Shown: positions 35,822 to 44,850, counted from the first letter of the stretch. The stretch is DNA of 64,000 nt from Cupriavidus sp. P-10 (GCF_003402535.2 NZ_AP025171.1:2170001-2234000), one strand, 5' to 3'. Notes: a model not told the origin generated them from the letters alone. Program-made: numbers and translations.

Positions 35822-35839
35822 GTTCATGAAAGCATGAAC
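35822..35839. promoter_or_regulatory. Inverted repeat GTTCATG-N4-CATGAAC, LysR-type site
   Basis: Perfect 7-bp arms around AAAG in the 162-bp divergent region between the aldolase and LysR genes; a further half site TTCATG lies at 35844-35849. The position, 34 bp before the LysR start, suits autoregulation and activation of the aldolase. Confidence 0.5.
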
Positions 35840-35872
35840 TGTATTCATGGATTCACGCGAGAGAAAACAGCC

Positions 35873-36805
35873 ATGCGGCGGGTACCGAACTTCGTGCTAT
35901 TGCGCGCCTTTGAGGCGGCAGCCCGGCTGGAGAGCTTTACGCTGGCGGCCAACGAGCTGCACCTGACGCAATCGGCAATCAGCCATCAGGTGCGCGAGCT
36001 GGAGGATTACTTCGGGCGCAAGCTGTTCGTGCGCCGCAACCGTCGGGTCGAGCCGACGCCCGAAGGCCGCCGCCTGCTGGAAAGCCTGTCGCGCGTGTTC
36101 GACGTGATCGAGGCCGCGTGCAACGAGGTCGCGCTGGCGCCGCAGGCGCAGGTGCTGGCGGTGTACAGCGCGCCCAGCTTCGCGGTGAAATGGCTGGGGC
36201 CGCGCCTGCCGGCGTTCATGCAGCAGCATCCCGACATCACCATCCGCCTTTCGTCCGGCGCCGAGCCCATCGACATGACGCTGGCGCGCGAAGTCGACCT
36301 GGCCATCACCTACGGCACCGCGCAGGCGCGCGCGGGCGTCATCGTCACGCCATTGGGCAAGGAGCGGATCCTGCCGCTGTGTTCGCCCCGGCTGCTCGAC
36401 GATGGCTTGCCGGCGCGCGCGCAGATGCAGGCGCTGCCTTTGATCGATTCGCAGCTTAGCCGCGTGACCTGGCCCGACTGGTTCGATGCCAACGGCATGG
36501 TGTGCCCGACGCGGCCGCGCGCTTCATTCGACCGCGGCGCACTGGCGATCTCCGCTGCGGTCGATGGCATGGGCGTGGCGCTGGAAAGCATCCGCCTGGC
36601 CGAGCGCGAACTGGCGCGCGGTGACCTGGTGCCGGTCGGCGAAGGCGAGTTCCGGCCGGTGGCGCGTGAAACCCACTTCCTGTGCTACCGGCAGAATGAA
36701 GCGCACTTGCCGAAGATCGCAACCTTTGTCGCGTGGCTGTGCGCGGAGCTTGGCCTGGAACCAGGCCCGGGAGCGGGCGGCACGGGTACGCGCCGCCCGA
36801 AGTGA
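35873..36805 (+). CDS. LysR family transcriptional regulator (GcvA-like)
   Basis: A 310-residue regulator. The N-terminal winged helix (LRAFEAAARLESFTLAANEL and LTQSAISHQVREL) is of the GcvA type, and the C-terminal periplasmic-binding-like domain spans about 90-295. It lies divergent from the class II aldolase gene, with an inverted repeat in the gap. The ATG at 35873 begins the conserved domain at once; longer upstream frames add residues over the promoter. The inducer is unknown. Confidence 0.86.
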   Translation: MRRVPNFVLLRAFEAAARLESFTLAANELHLTQSAISHQVRELEDYFGRKLFVRRNRRVEPTPEGRRLLESLSRVFDVIEAACNEVALAPQAQVLAVYSAPSFAVKWLGPRLPAFMQQHPDITIRLSSGAEPIDMTLAREVDLAITYGTAQARAGVIVTPLGKERILPLCSPRLLDDGLPARAQMQALPLIDSQLSRVTWPDWFDANGMVCPTRPRASFDRGALAISAAVDGMGVALESIRLAERELARGDLVPVGEGEFRPVARETHFLCYRQNEAHLPKIATFVAWLCAELGLEPGPGAGGTGTRRPK

Positions 36806-36811
36806 GGCTGC

Positions 36812-38440
36812 TCAGGCCACCCTGAAGCCGTGCGTGCCGTCGCGCTCCAGTTGCGCGATCAGCCCGAACTCCCAGTCCAGGTAGCCCTGCATCGCCTCGC
36901 GCGGGTTGTCGGTGCCTTCATACGGCCGGCGATAGCGGTCGGTGCGCTCTGACGCCAGGTGCGTCTCGCCGGACTCCAGCGGCAGCCCGGCCGCGATCCA
37001 CGCCTGCGTGCCGCCGTCCAGCACCACCACCTCCGCATCGGTCAGCCGCTGCAGGTCGGCGGCGGCAAAGCGCGCGAGCAGGCTGGAGCCGCAAGTCAGC
37101 ACGTAGCGCCGCGCCTGCGGGATACGTGTCAGCGCATCCGCCAGCTGTGCACGGATGACAAAGTACGCGCCCGGGATATGGCGCTTGACGTAGTTGGCGC
37201 TCGCGGTGAAGTCGAGCACGACGGTACTGCCCTCCGCGTCCTTGTCTAGCCACGCAGCCAGTCCGGCGGGCGCCACCGTCGGCACCGCCGGCGGCACAGG
37301 AACGCTGGCCGCCACCGCGCCGGTCTCGCCGCGCGCGGATGCATCGGCCGGCTCCACCACCCAGACGTCCCAACCCATCTGCGCCAGCCATGAGCCGGTC
37401 ATGCTGGCGCGCACGTCGTCGTCATCGGCCAGCACGATGCGCGCGCCGCGCACCGGGGCGTTGTGGTCGGTTTCCTGCACCAGCTGCCCGCCCGGCGCAT
37501 TGACGAAGCCGGGCAGGTGGCCATCGGCAAACTCCTCGGGCGTGCGCACGTCGAAGCGGTACACGGTGCGGCCCGGCTCCTGCAGCGATGGCAACGCGGC
37601 TAGCGCGATGCGGCGCACGCCGGCGCGGTCGGCGATCTCGCGCGCGCCGCGGCGGGCGCTGTCGCGGTTGCCGCTGCTCACCTCGGCAGGCGCGCGGCGG
37701 CTGGCGCCGTGGTCGAGCTGCTGGCCCGCCAGCGTCCAGCCGATGGTGCCGTTGCGCAGCGCCGCCACCGGGTTGGGAATGCCGGCGTTGACCAGCGACT
37801 GCGTGCCGATGATGCTGCGCGTGCGGCCAGCGCAATTGACGATCACCTGCGTGCGCGGGTCGGGCGCCAGCTCGCGCACGCGCAGCACCAGTTCGGCACC
37901 GGGCACGCTGGTGGCCGTGGGAATGCTCATGGTCTGGTACTCGTCGAAGCGGCGCGCATCGACGATCACCGCATCGGCCCTGGTGTCGATCAGCGCCTGC
38001 ACTTCCTCGGCCGACAGGGACGGCGTATGGCGCTTTGCCTCGACCACTTCACCGAACGACTTGCTCGGCACGTTGACGTCGCGAAACACTTCGCCGCCGC
38101 CGGCAATCCAGCCCGTCAGCCCGCCTTCGAGCCGGTGCACGTTGGTATAGCCCAGCGCTTGCAGCACCGACGCAGCGCGCGGTGCCAGGTCTTCCCCGGC
38201 GTGTTCGCCGTAGACCACGATCAGCGTATCGCGGCGCGGGATGCGCGGCCACGCCTCCAGCTCAAGCTTCGACAGCGGGAAGTTGGCGGCCCACAGCGGA
38301 TGCTCCTGCGCGAAGGGCTCCTCCTCGCGCACGTCGATCAGCGCGATCTCGGCGCCGGCCAGCAGGGCCTGGCGCACCTGCGCGCGGGTGAATGTCGGGA
38401 GTGCCGTAGCGGCGGCTTGCGTGGCGTGCTGGATGGTCAT
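36812..38440 (-). CDS. Four-domain rhodanese (sulfurtransferase)
   Basis: A 542-residue cytoplasmic protein made of four rhodanese folds. The catalytic loop of domain 1 has Gly78 in place of cysteine (VVYGEHAG); domain 2 has Cys203 (VNCAGRTRS); domain 3 has aspartates at 339-340; domain 4 has Cys450 (LTCGSSLLAR). Inactive and active domains therefore alternate. Rhodaneses move sulfane sulfur from thiosulfate or persulfides to an acceptor. Its ATG overlaps the thiol dioxygenase stop by 4 bp (ATGA), so the two are co-translated and likely act in one sulfur-oxidation path. Most family members have one or two domains. Confidence 0.88.
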   Translation of the reverse strand: MTIQHATQAAATALPTFTRAQVRQALLAGAEIALIDVREEEPFAQEHPLWAANFPLSKLELEAWPRIPRRDTLIVVYGEHAGEDLAPRAASVLQALGYTNVHRLEGGLTGWIAGGGEVFRDVNVPSKSFGEVVEAKRHTPSLSAEEVQALIDTRADAVIVDARRFDEYQTMSIPTATSVPGAELVLRVRELAPDPRTQVIVNCAGRTRSIIGTQSLVNAGIPNPVAALRNGTIGWTLAGQQLDHGASRRAPAEVSSGNRDSARRGAREIADRAGVRRIALAALPSLQEPGRTVYRFDVRTPEEFADGHLPGFVNAPGGQLVQETDHNAPVRGARIVLADDDDVRASMTGSWLAQMGWDVWVVEPADASARGETGAVAASVPVPPAVPTVAPAGLAAWLDKDAEGSTVVLDFTASANYVKRHIPGAYFVIRAQLADALTRIPQARRYVLTCGSSLLARFAAADLQRLTDAEVVVLDGGTQAWIAAGLPLESGETHLASERTDRYRRPYEGTDNPREAMQGYLDWEFGLIAQLERDGTHGFRVA

Positions 38441-39054
38441 GACTTCGAGACTTCGCGGGAACGGTCCCACAGGTTGGGCAGGGTCGGGTTGGAATACCCG
38501 GAGATAAAGGGCTTGCGCGTGCCGTCCTCGGCGTAGACCGAGCGCCGGACCGCGCCGATATTGGCGCCATACACGTGGATGCTGACCGAGACGCGGTCGT
38601 CATGCGCGTTGTTGACGCGATGGATGTCGCCCACCGTGGGGGACACCGCTTCGACCTGCCCGGGCACCAGCCGCACCGGCTCGCCGTGCGGCACGGGGCG
38701 GCCGGCGTCGTCGAGCACGAAGGGCTGCGAGTCCTCCGCGCCGCGCAGCATGCCGATCAGCCCCCAGACGGTATGGTCGTGGATGGGCGTGCGCTGCCCC
38801 GGGCCCCAGACAAAGCTGACGATCGAGAAGCGCTCGGCGGAATCGCAATGCAGCAGGTGCTGCTGGTAGTACTCGGGGTGCGGCTCGGCCCACGCCTCGG
38901 GCAGCCAGTCGTCGCGCGCCACCAGCCGCGCCAGCAGCGCCCCGCCCTCGCGCAGGATGCGCGGCTCGTCGGGATGCTGGTCCAGCAGCGCGGCCAGGCC
39001 GGTGATGAAATCGCGCAGCGGTGCGAGCCCGCTGGCTTCGGTGGAACTGCTCAT
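38437..39054 (-). CDS. Cysteine dioxygenase-type thiol dioxygenase
   Basis: A 205-residue cupin. The three-histidine iron site is His92 and His94 (PIHDHTVWG) and His145 (GDIHRVNN). It adds O2 to a thiol to make a sulfinate. Bacterial members act on cysteine or 3-mercaptopropionate, and I cannot separate these by eye. The ATG at 39054 is preceded by GGAGG. It is followed by a rhodanese in overlapping frame and preceded by an SfnB/DszC-like flavoprotein, which places it in a leftward sulfur operon. Confidence 0.87.
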   Translation of the reverse strand: MSSSTEASGLAPLRDFITGLAALLDQHPDEPRILREGGALLARLVARDDWLPEAWAEPHPEYYQQHLLHCDSAERFSIVSFVWGPGQRTPIHDHTVWGLIGMLRGAEDSQPFVLDDAGRPVPHGEPVRLVPGQVEAVSPTVGDIHRVNNAHDDRVSVSIHVYGANIGAVRRSVYAEDGTRKPFISGYSNPTLPNLWDRSREVSKS

Positions 39055-39158
39055 GAAATGCCTCCGGGGGTGGTTCTCTGTTCGGGCCCTCTGTGGGGCG
39101 CTGCCGCTGCAAACATAACACGGCGCGGCGGCCGCGTTCATGCCTGCGCTGCATGCCC

Positions 39159-40370
39159 CTACAGCCCCAGGTGGTGCTTGCCGGCGGCGACCAGGATCGA
39201 ATCGTTCTGCGGCGTATGGATGCGGCTGCACAGCACGTCGCGGTAGTGCCGCTCGAGCGGGTTGTTGCGGCTCAGGCCATGGTTTCCGGCCAGTTGCAGC
39301 GCCAGTTCCACCACGCGGATCGCATTGCCGGTGACGGTGAACTTGAGCAGGCCGCTGTCGGCGGCGGCGGGGGGCGCATTGGCGTCGGTGCGCGCGGCGG
39401 CATCGTCGAGCAGCACCTGGTTGGTCCGCAGCAGCGCGGCGATCTCGCCGATGGTTTCCTGCACGCGCGGCAGTGTCGCCAGCGGCGCGCCCAGGCTGCC
39501 GGGTGCGCGCTCGCGCACGAAGCCGCGCACCCACGATTCGGCGGCGCGCGCCACGGCGTCATAGAGGCTGCCGAGCAGCACGATCATCCACGCCTGCTGG
39601 TCGGCATTGGCGTCGAGGTCGGCCTGGCTCGCACCCGCCGGCGCCCACGCGGCGGGCGGGCGGATATCGACGGCGTGGTCGGGCGGGATCCAGATATTGT
39701 CGAGCACGGTCTCGTGGCTGCCCGAGGCGCGCAAACCCAGGTGGTTCCAGTTCTCCACGATGCGCACGCCGGCCACGCCCGCGGCCGGCCCCGGCACCAG
39801 GAACACGCCCACACGCGGCTGCGGCTCGTCGGTGCGTGCCCATACCGCCAGCCAGCGCAGCGCCGGGATGCCGGTGCTGTACAGCTTGCGGCCGCTCAGG
39901 CGCCAGCCATCGCCAACCTGCGTGGCAATGGTGTTGGGCAAGCCGCCGCGCGCCGGCGAGCCGAGTTCCGGCTCCACCCGCAGCGCGTTGACCAGCGCGC
40001 CGTCCTGCACCGCGCTGGCAAAGACCTGCTCGCGCACCACGTGCGGCCAGTGCGAATCGGGGCGCGCGATGGCGCGATGCTGCAGGTAGGTCATGGTCAG
40101 CACCAGCGCCGTGGCCGGGTCGCCACCCGCGACCGCCGCGATGATGCGGCGCGCCTGCGCCAGCCCTGCCCCGCCGCCGCCGTAGTCGCGCGGCACCACC
40201 TGCGCGATCAGGCCTTGCGCGTGAAGCCGGGCGAAGTTGTCGTGCGGGAAGCTGGCCGCGGCGTCGTGCGCGGCGGCGCCGGCGGCAAAGCGCGCCGACA
40301 GCTCGGCCAGCACTTCGCCAAGGCGCGCGTCGCTGGCGGGCAGGCGGCGCAGGGAAGACGTCGAAGACAT
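39159..40370 (-). CDS. SfnB/DszC-like acyl-CoA dehydrogenase-fold flavoprotein
   Basis: A 403-residue protein with the acyl-CoA dehydrogenase fold. YGGGGAGLAQ and the WRLSGRKLYSTG strand are clear, and the helical C-terminus holds QLAGNHGLSRNNPLERHYRD, typical of the SfnB/DszC/dibenzothiophene monooxygenase branch. These use reduced flavin to oxygenate sulfur compounds. The ATG at 40370 has GGAG upstream. It heads the leftward operon with thiol dioxygenase and rhodanese and is divergent from a luciferase-like monooxygenase. A sulfur substrate is likely; the precise one is unknown. Confidence 0.82.
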   Translation of the reverse strand: MSSTSSLRRLPASDARLGEVLAELSARFAAGAAAHDAAASFPHDNFARLHAQGLIAQVVPRDYGGGGAGLAQARRIIAAVAGGDPATALVLTMTYLQHRAIARPDSHWPHVVREQVFASAVQDGALVNALRVEPELGSPARGGLPNTIATQVGDGWRLSGRKLYSTGIPALRWLAVWARTDEPQPRVGVFLVPGPAAGVAGVRIVENWNHLGLRASGSHETVLDNIWIPPDHAVDIRPPAAWAPAGASQADLDANADQQAWMIVLLGSLYDAVARAAESWVRGFVRERAPGSLGAPLATLPRVQETIGEIAALLRTNQVLLDDAAARTDANAPPAAADSGLLKFTVTGNAIRVVELALQLAGNHGLSRNNPLERHYRDVLCSRIHTPQNDSILVAAGKHHLGL

Positions 40371-40475
40371 GGAACGGAGCTCCGGGAGGGATGGCTGGCA
40401 AGGCAGACCGCTGTGGAAGCAGTCGGGGCCGATCGCCACGAATGCCGCATAGCGTAGCGCTGCCGCCGCGTTCCG

Positions 40476-40509
40476 AAAACGACGCTTATTGAATATGGTC
40501 CGTCGTTTT
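40476..40509. promoter_or_regulatory. 9-bp inverted repeat in the divergent sulfur promoter
   Basis: AAAACGACG (40476-40484) and CGTCGTTTT (40501-40509) form a perfect inverted repeat around an AT-rich 16-bp spacer, in the 238-bp gap between the two divergent organosulfur operons. It is a candidate site for a sulfur-limitation regulator such as a CysB/Cbl/SsuR type. Confidence 0.5.
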
Positions 40510-40608
40510 TATTCGTTAGTCGCGGCGCGCCGCTGGCGTACTTTGTTCCCCAGTCCATACAAAGCCCGGGTGGCACGCCGCCGCCGTCACCGATTCAGGA
40601 GAGTACGC

Positions 40609-41706
40609 ATGAGCGTCGATTTCATCGGCATGATCCAGAGCCAGAAGCAGTCCGAGATCCATCCGCCTTCGGGCCCCGTAATCGACCGCGACTACGTGCG
40701 CGCCTTTGCGCAGGCGCACGAGCAGGCCGGCTTCGACCGCATCCTGGTGCCGCACCATTCGACCGGGCCGTCGGCCACGCTGACCATCGCCTATGCCACG
40801 AGCGTGACCGAGCGCATCCATTTCATGCTGGCGCACCGGCCCGGCTTCACCGCGCCGACGCTGGCGGCGCGCCAGATCGCCACGCTCGACCAGTTCAGCG
40901 GTGGGCGCCTGGGCGTGCATTTCATCTCCGGCGGTTCCGACAGCGAACAGCAGCGCGACGGCGATTTCCTTGACCATGACCAGCGCTATGCGCGCACCGA
41001 CGAGTACCTGGACATCCTGCGCCGCATCTGGACCGAGCCGCAGCCGTTCGACCATGCTGGCGAGTTTTACCGCTTCACGCAGGGCTTTTCCGAGGTCAAG
41101 CCGGCGCAGCAGCCGCATGTGCCGATCTATTTCGGCGGCGCGTCGGAAGCGGCGTTGAAGGTCGCCGGCAAGCATGCCGACGTCTATGCGCTGTGGGGCG
41201 AATCGCTCGAACAGGTGCGCGAGCTGACCACGCGCGTGCGCGCCGAAGCCGCGCAGCATGGCCGCACCGTGCGCTTCTCGGTCTCGTTCCGACCGGTGCT
41301 GGCCGAGACCGAAGAGAAAGCGTGGGCGCGCGCCGACAGCATCCTGGAACGCACCCGCGCGCTGCGCGTGCAGGCCGGCTACAGCCGTGGCGGCCCGCAG
41401 CAGAGCGAAGGCGCGCGCCGGCTGCTCGCCGCCGCCGACAAAGGCGACCGTGTCGACCAGCGCCTGTGGACCGCGATCGCGCGCGAGACCGGCGGGCGTT
41501 CCAACTCGACCGGCCTGGTCGGCACGCCCGGGCAGGTGGCGCAGGCACTGCTGGCCTACTATGAACTGGGCGTGACCACCTTCCTGATCCGCGGCTTCGA
41601 CCCGCTCGAAGACGCCATCGACTATGGCCGCGAGCTGATCCCGCGCGTACGCGAACTGGTGGCGCAGCACGATGCCGCGCACCAGGCGGAACGCCGCGCC
41701 GCCTGA
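40609..41706 (+). CDS. LLM class flavin-dependent monooxygenase (SsuD-like)
   Basis: A 365-residue luciferase-like TIM barrel of the alkanesulfonate monooxygenase group. It has the LVPHHSTGPSATLTIAYATS and RQIATLDQFSGGRLGVHFISGG strands expected for FMNH2 binding. It desulfonates or oxygenates an organosulfur substrate, releasing sulfite. AGGAGA lies upstream of the ATG at 40609. It is the first gene of a rightward unit with substrate-binding protein, permease, ATPase and cytochrome. No NADPH:FMN reductase is encoded nearby, so reduced flavin must come from elsewhere. Confidence 0.88.
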   Translation: MSVDFIGMIQSQKQSEIHPPSGPVIDRDYVRAFAQAHEQAGFDRILVPHHSTGPSATLTIAYATSVTERIHFMLAHRPGFTAPTLAARQIATLDQFSGGRLGVHFISGGSDSEQQRDGDFLDHDQRYARTDEYLDILRRIWTEPQPFDHAGEFYRFTQGFSEVKPAQQPHVPIYFGGASEAALKVAGKHADVYALWGESLEQVRELTTRVRAEAAQHGRTVRFSVSFRPVLAETEEKAWARADSILERTRALRVQAGYSRGGPQQSEGARRLLAAADKGDRVDQRLWTAIARETGGRSNSTGLVGTPGQVAQALLAYYELGVTTFLIRGFDPLEDAIDYGRELIPRVRELVAQHDAAHQAERRAA

Positions 41707-41763
41707 TCACCGCAGCCGTACATCACAACAACACACCCACAACAAGAATCGGGGAGTATCGCC

Positions 41764-42777
41764 ATGAGCCAGAAGCACAATGACACCGACCCGCGCCGCC
41801 GCGGCGTGCTGCGCCTTGCCGGCGCCGCCGCCATCGCGGCGCCGGCGCTGATCCTCGGCCGCCAGGCGTGGTCCGCGCCGCGCAAGCTGACCTTCGCCTG
41901 GAACCAGAATTCGTTCTGCCTGACGCCGATCGTGGTGGCGCAGGAGAAAGGCTTCTTCGAGAAAAACGGGCTGCAGGTCGACCTGATCAACTACAGCGGC
42001 TCGACCGACCAGCTGCTGGAATCGATCGCCACCGGCAAGGCCGATGCCGCGGTCGGCATGATCCACCGCTGGCTCAAGCCGCTGGAAGCGGGCTTTGACG
42101 TCAAGATCATCGGCAGCTCGCACGGCGGCTGCGTGCGCCTGGTGGGATCGAAGGCAGCGGGCGTGACCAGCCTGCAGCACCTGAAGGGCAAGACCGTGGG
42201 CGTCAGCGACCTGGCCGCGCCGGGCAAGCACTTCTTCACCATCCTGCTGGCCAAGAACGGCATCGACCCGGACAAGGACATCACATGGCGCCAGTATCCG
42301 GCCGACCTGCTCGGCGTGGCGGTCGACAAGGGCGAGATCCAGGCCATCGCCGACGGCGATCCCAACCTCTATCTGCTCGAGAAACGCACCAACGGCGCCT
42401 ACGTGGAGCTGGCCACCAACCTGACCGGCGAATATGCGCGCAAGGTTTGCTGCGTGGTCGGCGCGCGCGGCGAACTGGTGCGCAATGACCGCCCCGCCGC
42501 CGCGTCGCTGGCGCGCGCCATCGTGCAGGCCACCGACTACGTCAACGAGAACCCCAACGAGGCCGCCAAGGTCTTCGCCAGGTACTCGCCCAAGATCAAC
42601 CCGGAAGACCTGCGCAAGCTGTACGCGACGCTGACCTACAACCACCATCCGACCGGCGCCGACCTGCGCGAAGAGATCGCGTTCTACGCTGACGATTTCC
42701 GCCGCATCGGCGTGCTGAAGAAGAGCACCGATGCCAAACGCCTGGCGCAGCATGTCTACGCCGATGTCCTGGGGTAA
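41764..42777 (+). CDS. ABC transporter substrate-binding protein, SsuA/sulfonate type
   Basis: A 337-residue periplasmic binding protein of the SsuA/TauA/THI5-like class. The N-terminus (DPRRRGVLRLAGAAAIAAPAL) resembles a twin-arginine signal. The mature part begins KLTFAWNQNSFCLTPIVVAQEKGFF, the usual first strand of aliphatic sulfonate binders. It captures a sulfonate for the permease and ATPase encoded downstream. It lies 57 bp after the monooxygenase and 3 bp before the permease. Confidence 0.87.
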   Translation: MSQKHNDTDPRRRGVLRLAGAAAIAAPALILGRQAWSAPRKLTFAWNQNSFCLTPIVVAQEKGFFEKNGLQVDLINYSGSTDQLLESIATGKADAAVGMIHRWLKPLEAGFDVKIIGSSHGGCVRLVGSKAAGVTSLQHLKGKTVGVSDLAAPGKHFFTILLAKNGIDPDKDITWRQYPADLLGVAVDKGEIQAIADGDPNLYLLEKRTNGAYVELATNLTGEYARKVCCVVGARGELVRNDRPAAASLARAIVQATDYVNENPNEAAKVFARYSPKINPEDLRKLYATLTYNHHPTGADLREEIAFYADDFRRIGVLKKSTDAKRLAQHVYADVLG

Positions 42778-42780
42778 GCG

Positions 42781-43836
42781 ATGACGACAAGCCAACCTGC
42801 ACTCGATGCGCGGCTGGCGCGCCAGCCGGCCGCCGCGGCTTCCGACGTACCCGCGCAGGATGCCGCCACGGCACGCGTGTGGCCCGTGGGCCTGCTGGCC
42901 GCGCTGGCGTGGGCCGCGTTCGGCGCGCTGACGTGGCGCTGGCCCAACCATGTGGTGGGCTTCAGCGACTGGGCCTATACCGAGGAACTGGGCCTGGCCG
43001 CGCTGTCGGCCGCCGCGCTGCTGGCGCTGCTTGCAGTGGCCGGCCAGCACGTGCGCGCGCTGCAACGGCCGCTGGCCGCGCTGCGCACCGCAGGCCCGTG
43101 GCTGGTGGCGGTGCCGGCGGTGCTGTCCGCATGGGAGATCCTGACCGCCAAGACCGCAACCCTGCCGACGCCTTTCTTCGCGCCGCCGCAGGCGCTGATC
43201 GAGGTCTATGCCGATGACTGGCGCCGGCTTGGCGACAGCGTGCTCAACACGCTCAAGCTGCTGGGGCTGGGCGTGGCGTATGGCGGGCTGGCCGGCTTCC
43301 TGGTGGGCGTTTCCATCGGCTGGTCGCGGCGCATCGGCTACTGGGTGCATCCGGTGCTGCGGGTGCTGGGGCCGCTGCCATCGACCGCGCTGCTGCCGCT
43401 GACCTTCTACTTCTTTCCGTCGAGCTATTCGGCGGCGGTGTTCCTGATCGCGCTGGCGACGGCATTTCCGGTGGCCGTGCTGACCTGGTCGGGCGTTGCC
43501 GGCGTCAACAAGAGCTATTACGACGTGGCGCGCACGCTGGGGGCATCCGGCTGGTTCCTGGTGTTGCGCGTGGCGATTCCCGCGGCGCTGCCGCAGGTGT
43601 TTGTCGGGCTGTTCATGGGGCTGGGGGCGTCGTTCTCGGTGCTGGTGACGGCGGAGATGATGGGCGTGAAATCGGGGCTGGGGTGGTACCTGACCTGGGC
43701 GCAGGGGTGGGCCTCGTACGTGAATATGTATGCGGCGCTGATCGTGATGGCGCTGCTGTTTTCCGGGGTGATTACGTTGCTGTTCGTGGCGCGGGACCGG
43801 GTGTTGTCGTGGCAGAAGGGGACGGTGAAATGGTGA
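42781..43836 (+). CDS. ABC transporter permease, SsuC-like
   Basis: A 351-residue inner-membrane permease. About 100 N-terminal residues carry two extra hydrophobic segments, then comes the BPD_transp_1 core. The EAA coupling loop is visible as ARTLGASGWFLVLRVAIPAALPQ. It forms the sulfonate channel with the downstream ATPase. The stop overlaps the ATPase start (ATGGTGA), so the two are translationally coupled. SsuC proteins are usually about 260 residues, so the N-terminal extension is notable. Confidence 0.87.
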   Translation: MTTSQPALDARLARQPAAAASDVPAQDAATARVWPVGLLAALAWAAFGALTWRWPNHVVGFSDWAYTEELGLAALSAAALLALLAVAGQHVRALQRPLAALRTAGPWLVAVPAVLSAWEILTAKTATLPTPFFAPPQALIEVYADDWRRLGDSVLNTLKLLGLGVAYGGLAGFLVGVSIGWSRRIGYWVHPVLRVLGPLPSTALLPLTFYFFPSSYSAAVFLIALATAFPVAVLTWSGVAGVNKSYYDVARTLGASGWFLVLRVAIPAALPQVFVGLFMGLGASFSVLVTAEMMGVKSGLGWYLTWAQGWASYVNMYAALIVMALLFSGVITLLFVARDRVLSWQKGTVKW

Positions 43837-44819
43837 GCGTGGTCGAGCGGTTGAAAGCCTCCAGGACTTACGGGCGCGCGCAGAAGGCTCCCCTCTCCCG
43901 CGCAGTGGGAGAGGGGTCGGGGGAGAGGGCAGGCGGTGGACCGGGTCCGGACCCTGGTAGTGCTGCATACGCCAGCCCTCTCCCCCAGCCCCTCTCCCGC
44001 GAGCGGGAGAGGGAGAGGGAGAGGGGAGTCAGCGCGGCGGCAAGTGTTGATTCGGGAGTACTGACCGGCGCCCGTATCGACATCCACGGTGTCAGCCACT
44101 GGTTTGGCCATGGCAACGAGCGGCTGCAGGTGCTCGACGACGTCGACCTCAACGTCGCGCCGGGCGAATTCGTTGCCCTGCTCGGCCCCAGCGGCTGCGG
44201 CAAGTCCACGCTGCTGCGCCTGGTCGCAGGCCTGGACCAGCCCACGTCGGGCGAGATCCTGCAGGACGGCACGCCCATCACGGAGCCGGATCCGTCGCGC
44301 ATCGTGGTGTTCCAGGATCCCACGCTGTACCCGTGGCGCCGCGTCTGGGACAACGTCGCGCTCGGACTGCAGGCGCAGGGCATCCTCGCGCAGCAGCGCC
44401 ATCGCGTGGACGACGCGCTGCGCCGGGTCGGGCTGGAATCGTTCGCGCGCGCCTTCCCGCACCAGCTCTCAGGCGGCATGGCGCAGCGCGTGGCGCTGGC
44501 GCGAGCGCTGGTCAACGATCCGCGCCTGCTGGTGCTGGACGAACCGCTGGGCAAGCTCGATTCGCTGACGCGGCTGGCCATGCAGAGCGACCTGGTCGAG
44601 CTGTGGCAGCGCTCGCGCTTTTCGGCGCTGCTGGTCACGCACGACGTGGAAGAGGCGCTGTTCCTGGCGCAGCGCGTGATCGTGTTCAGCCAGCGGCCCG
44701 CGCGCATCACGGCGGAAATCAAGGTAGACCTGCCCTACCCGCGCCATCGCGGCGACCCGCGCCTGACCGAACTGCGGCACGAAGCGCTGCGCCACCTGGG
44801 ACTGGACGCGAGCTGGTAA
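43830..44819 (+). CDS. ABC transporter ATP-binding protein, SsuB-like, with repeat-derived N-terminal extension
   Basis: A 329-residue ATPase. Walker A is GPSGCGKST (about 119), the signature LSGGMAQR (about 213), and Walker B LLVLDEPLG (about 234). The ABC fold begins only near residue 75. The first 70 residues are encoded by two GC-rich palindromic repeats and their spacer (43890-44027) and read SRAVGEGSGERAGG and PLSRERERERERG. No ATG, GTG or TTG in frame lies between the repeats and the ABC core, so the extension seems to be translated. ATG 43830 overlaps the permease stop. It powers sulfonate uptake. Confidence 0.85.
   Translation: MVSVVERLKASRTYGRAQKAPLSRAVGEGSGERAGGGPGPDPGSAAYASPLPQPLSRERERERERGVSAAASVDSGVLTGARIDIHGVSHWFGHGNERLQVLDDVDLNVAPGEFVALLGPSGCGKSTLLRLVAGLDQPTSGEILQDGTPITEPDPSRIVVFQDPTLYPWRRVWDNVALGLQAQGILAQQRHRVDDALRRVGLESFARAFPHQLSGGMAQRVALARALVNDPRLLVLDEPLGKLDSLTRLAMQSDLVELWQRSRFSALLVTHDVEEALFLAQRVIVFSQRPARITAEIKVDLPYPRHRGDPRLTELRHEALRHLGLDASW
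43890..44027. repeat. Composite palindromic repeat, copies 2a and 2b, inside the ABC ATPase gene
   Basis: Palindrome 2a pairs CCCCTCTCCC (43890-43899) with GGGAGAGGGG (43907-43916). Palindrome 2b has CCCTCTCCCGC arms around GA (43990-44013). Between them GGGGGAGAGGGC and GCCCTCTCCCCC face each other, giving a larger inverted structure. The tail continues GAGAGGGAGAGGGG. The same layout recurs at 57.4-57.5 kb in a true intergenic region. Confidence 0.85.
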
Positions 44820-44850
44820 TGCACCATTGCAACACCTGGCGGGCCGCGTC

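Noticed and set aside
43890..44027. CRISPR-like repeat array
   Set aside because: The units are self-palindromic and come in facing pairs, with no regular spacers and no cas genes.
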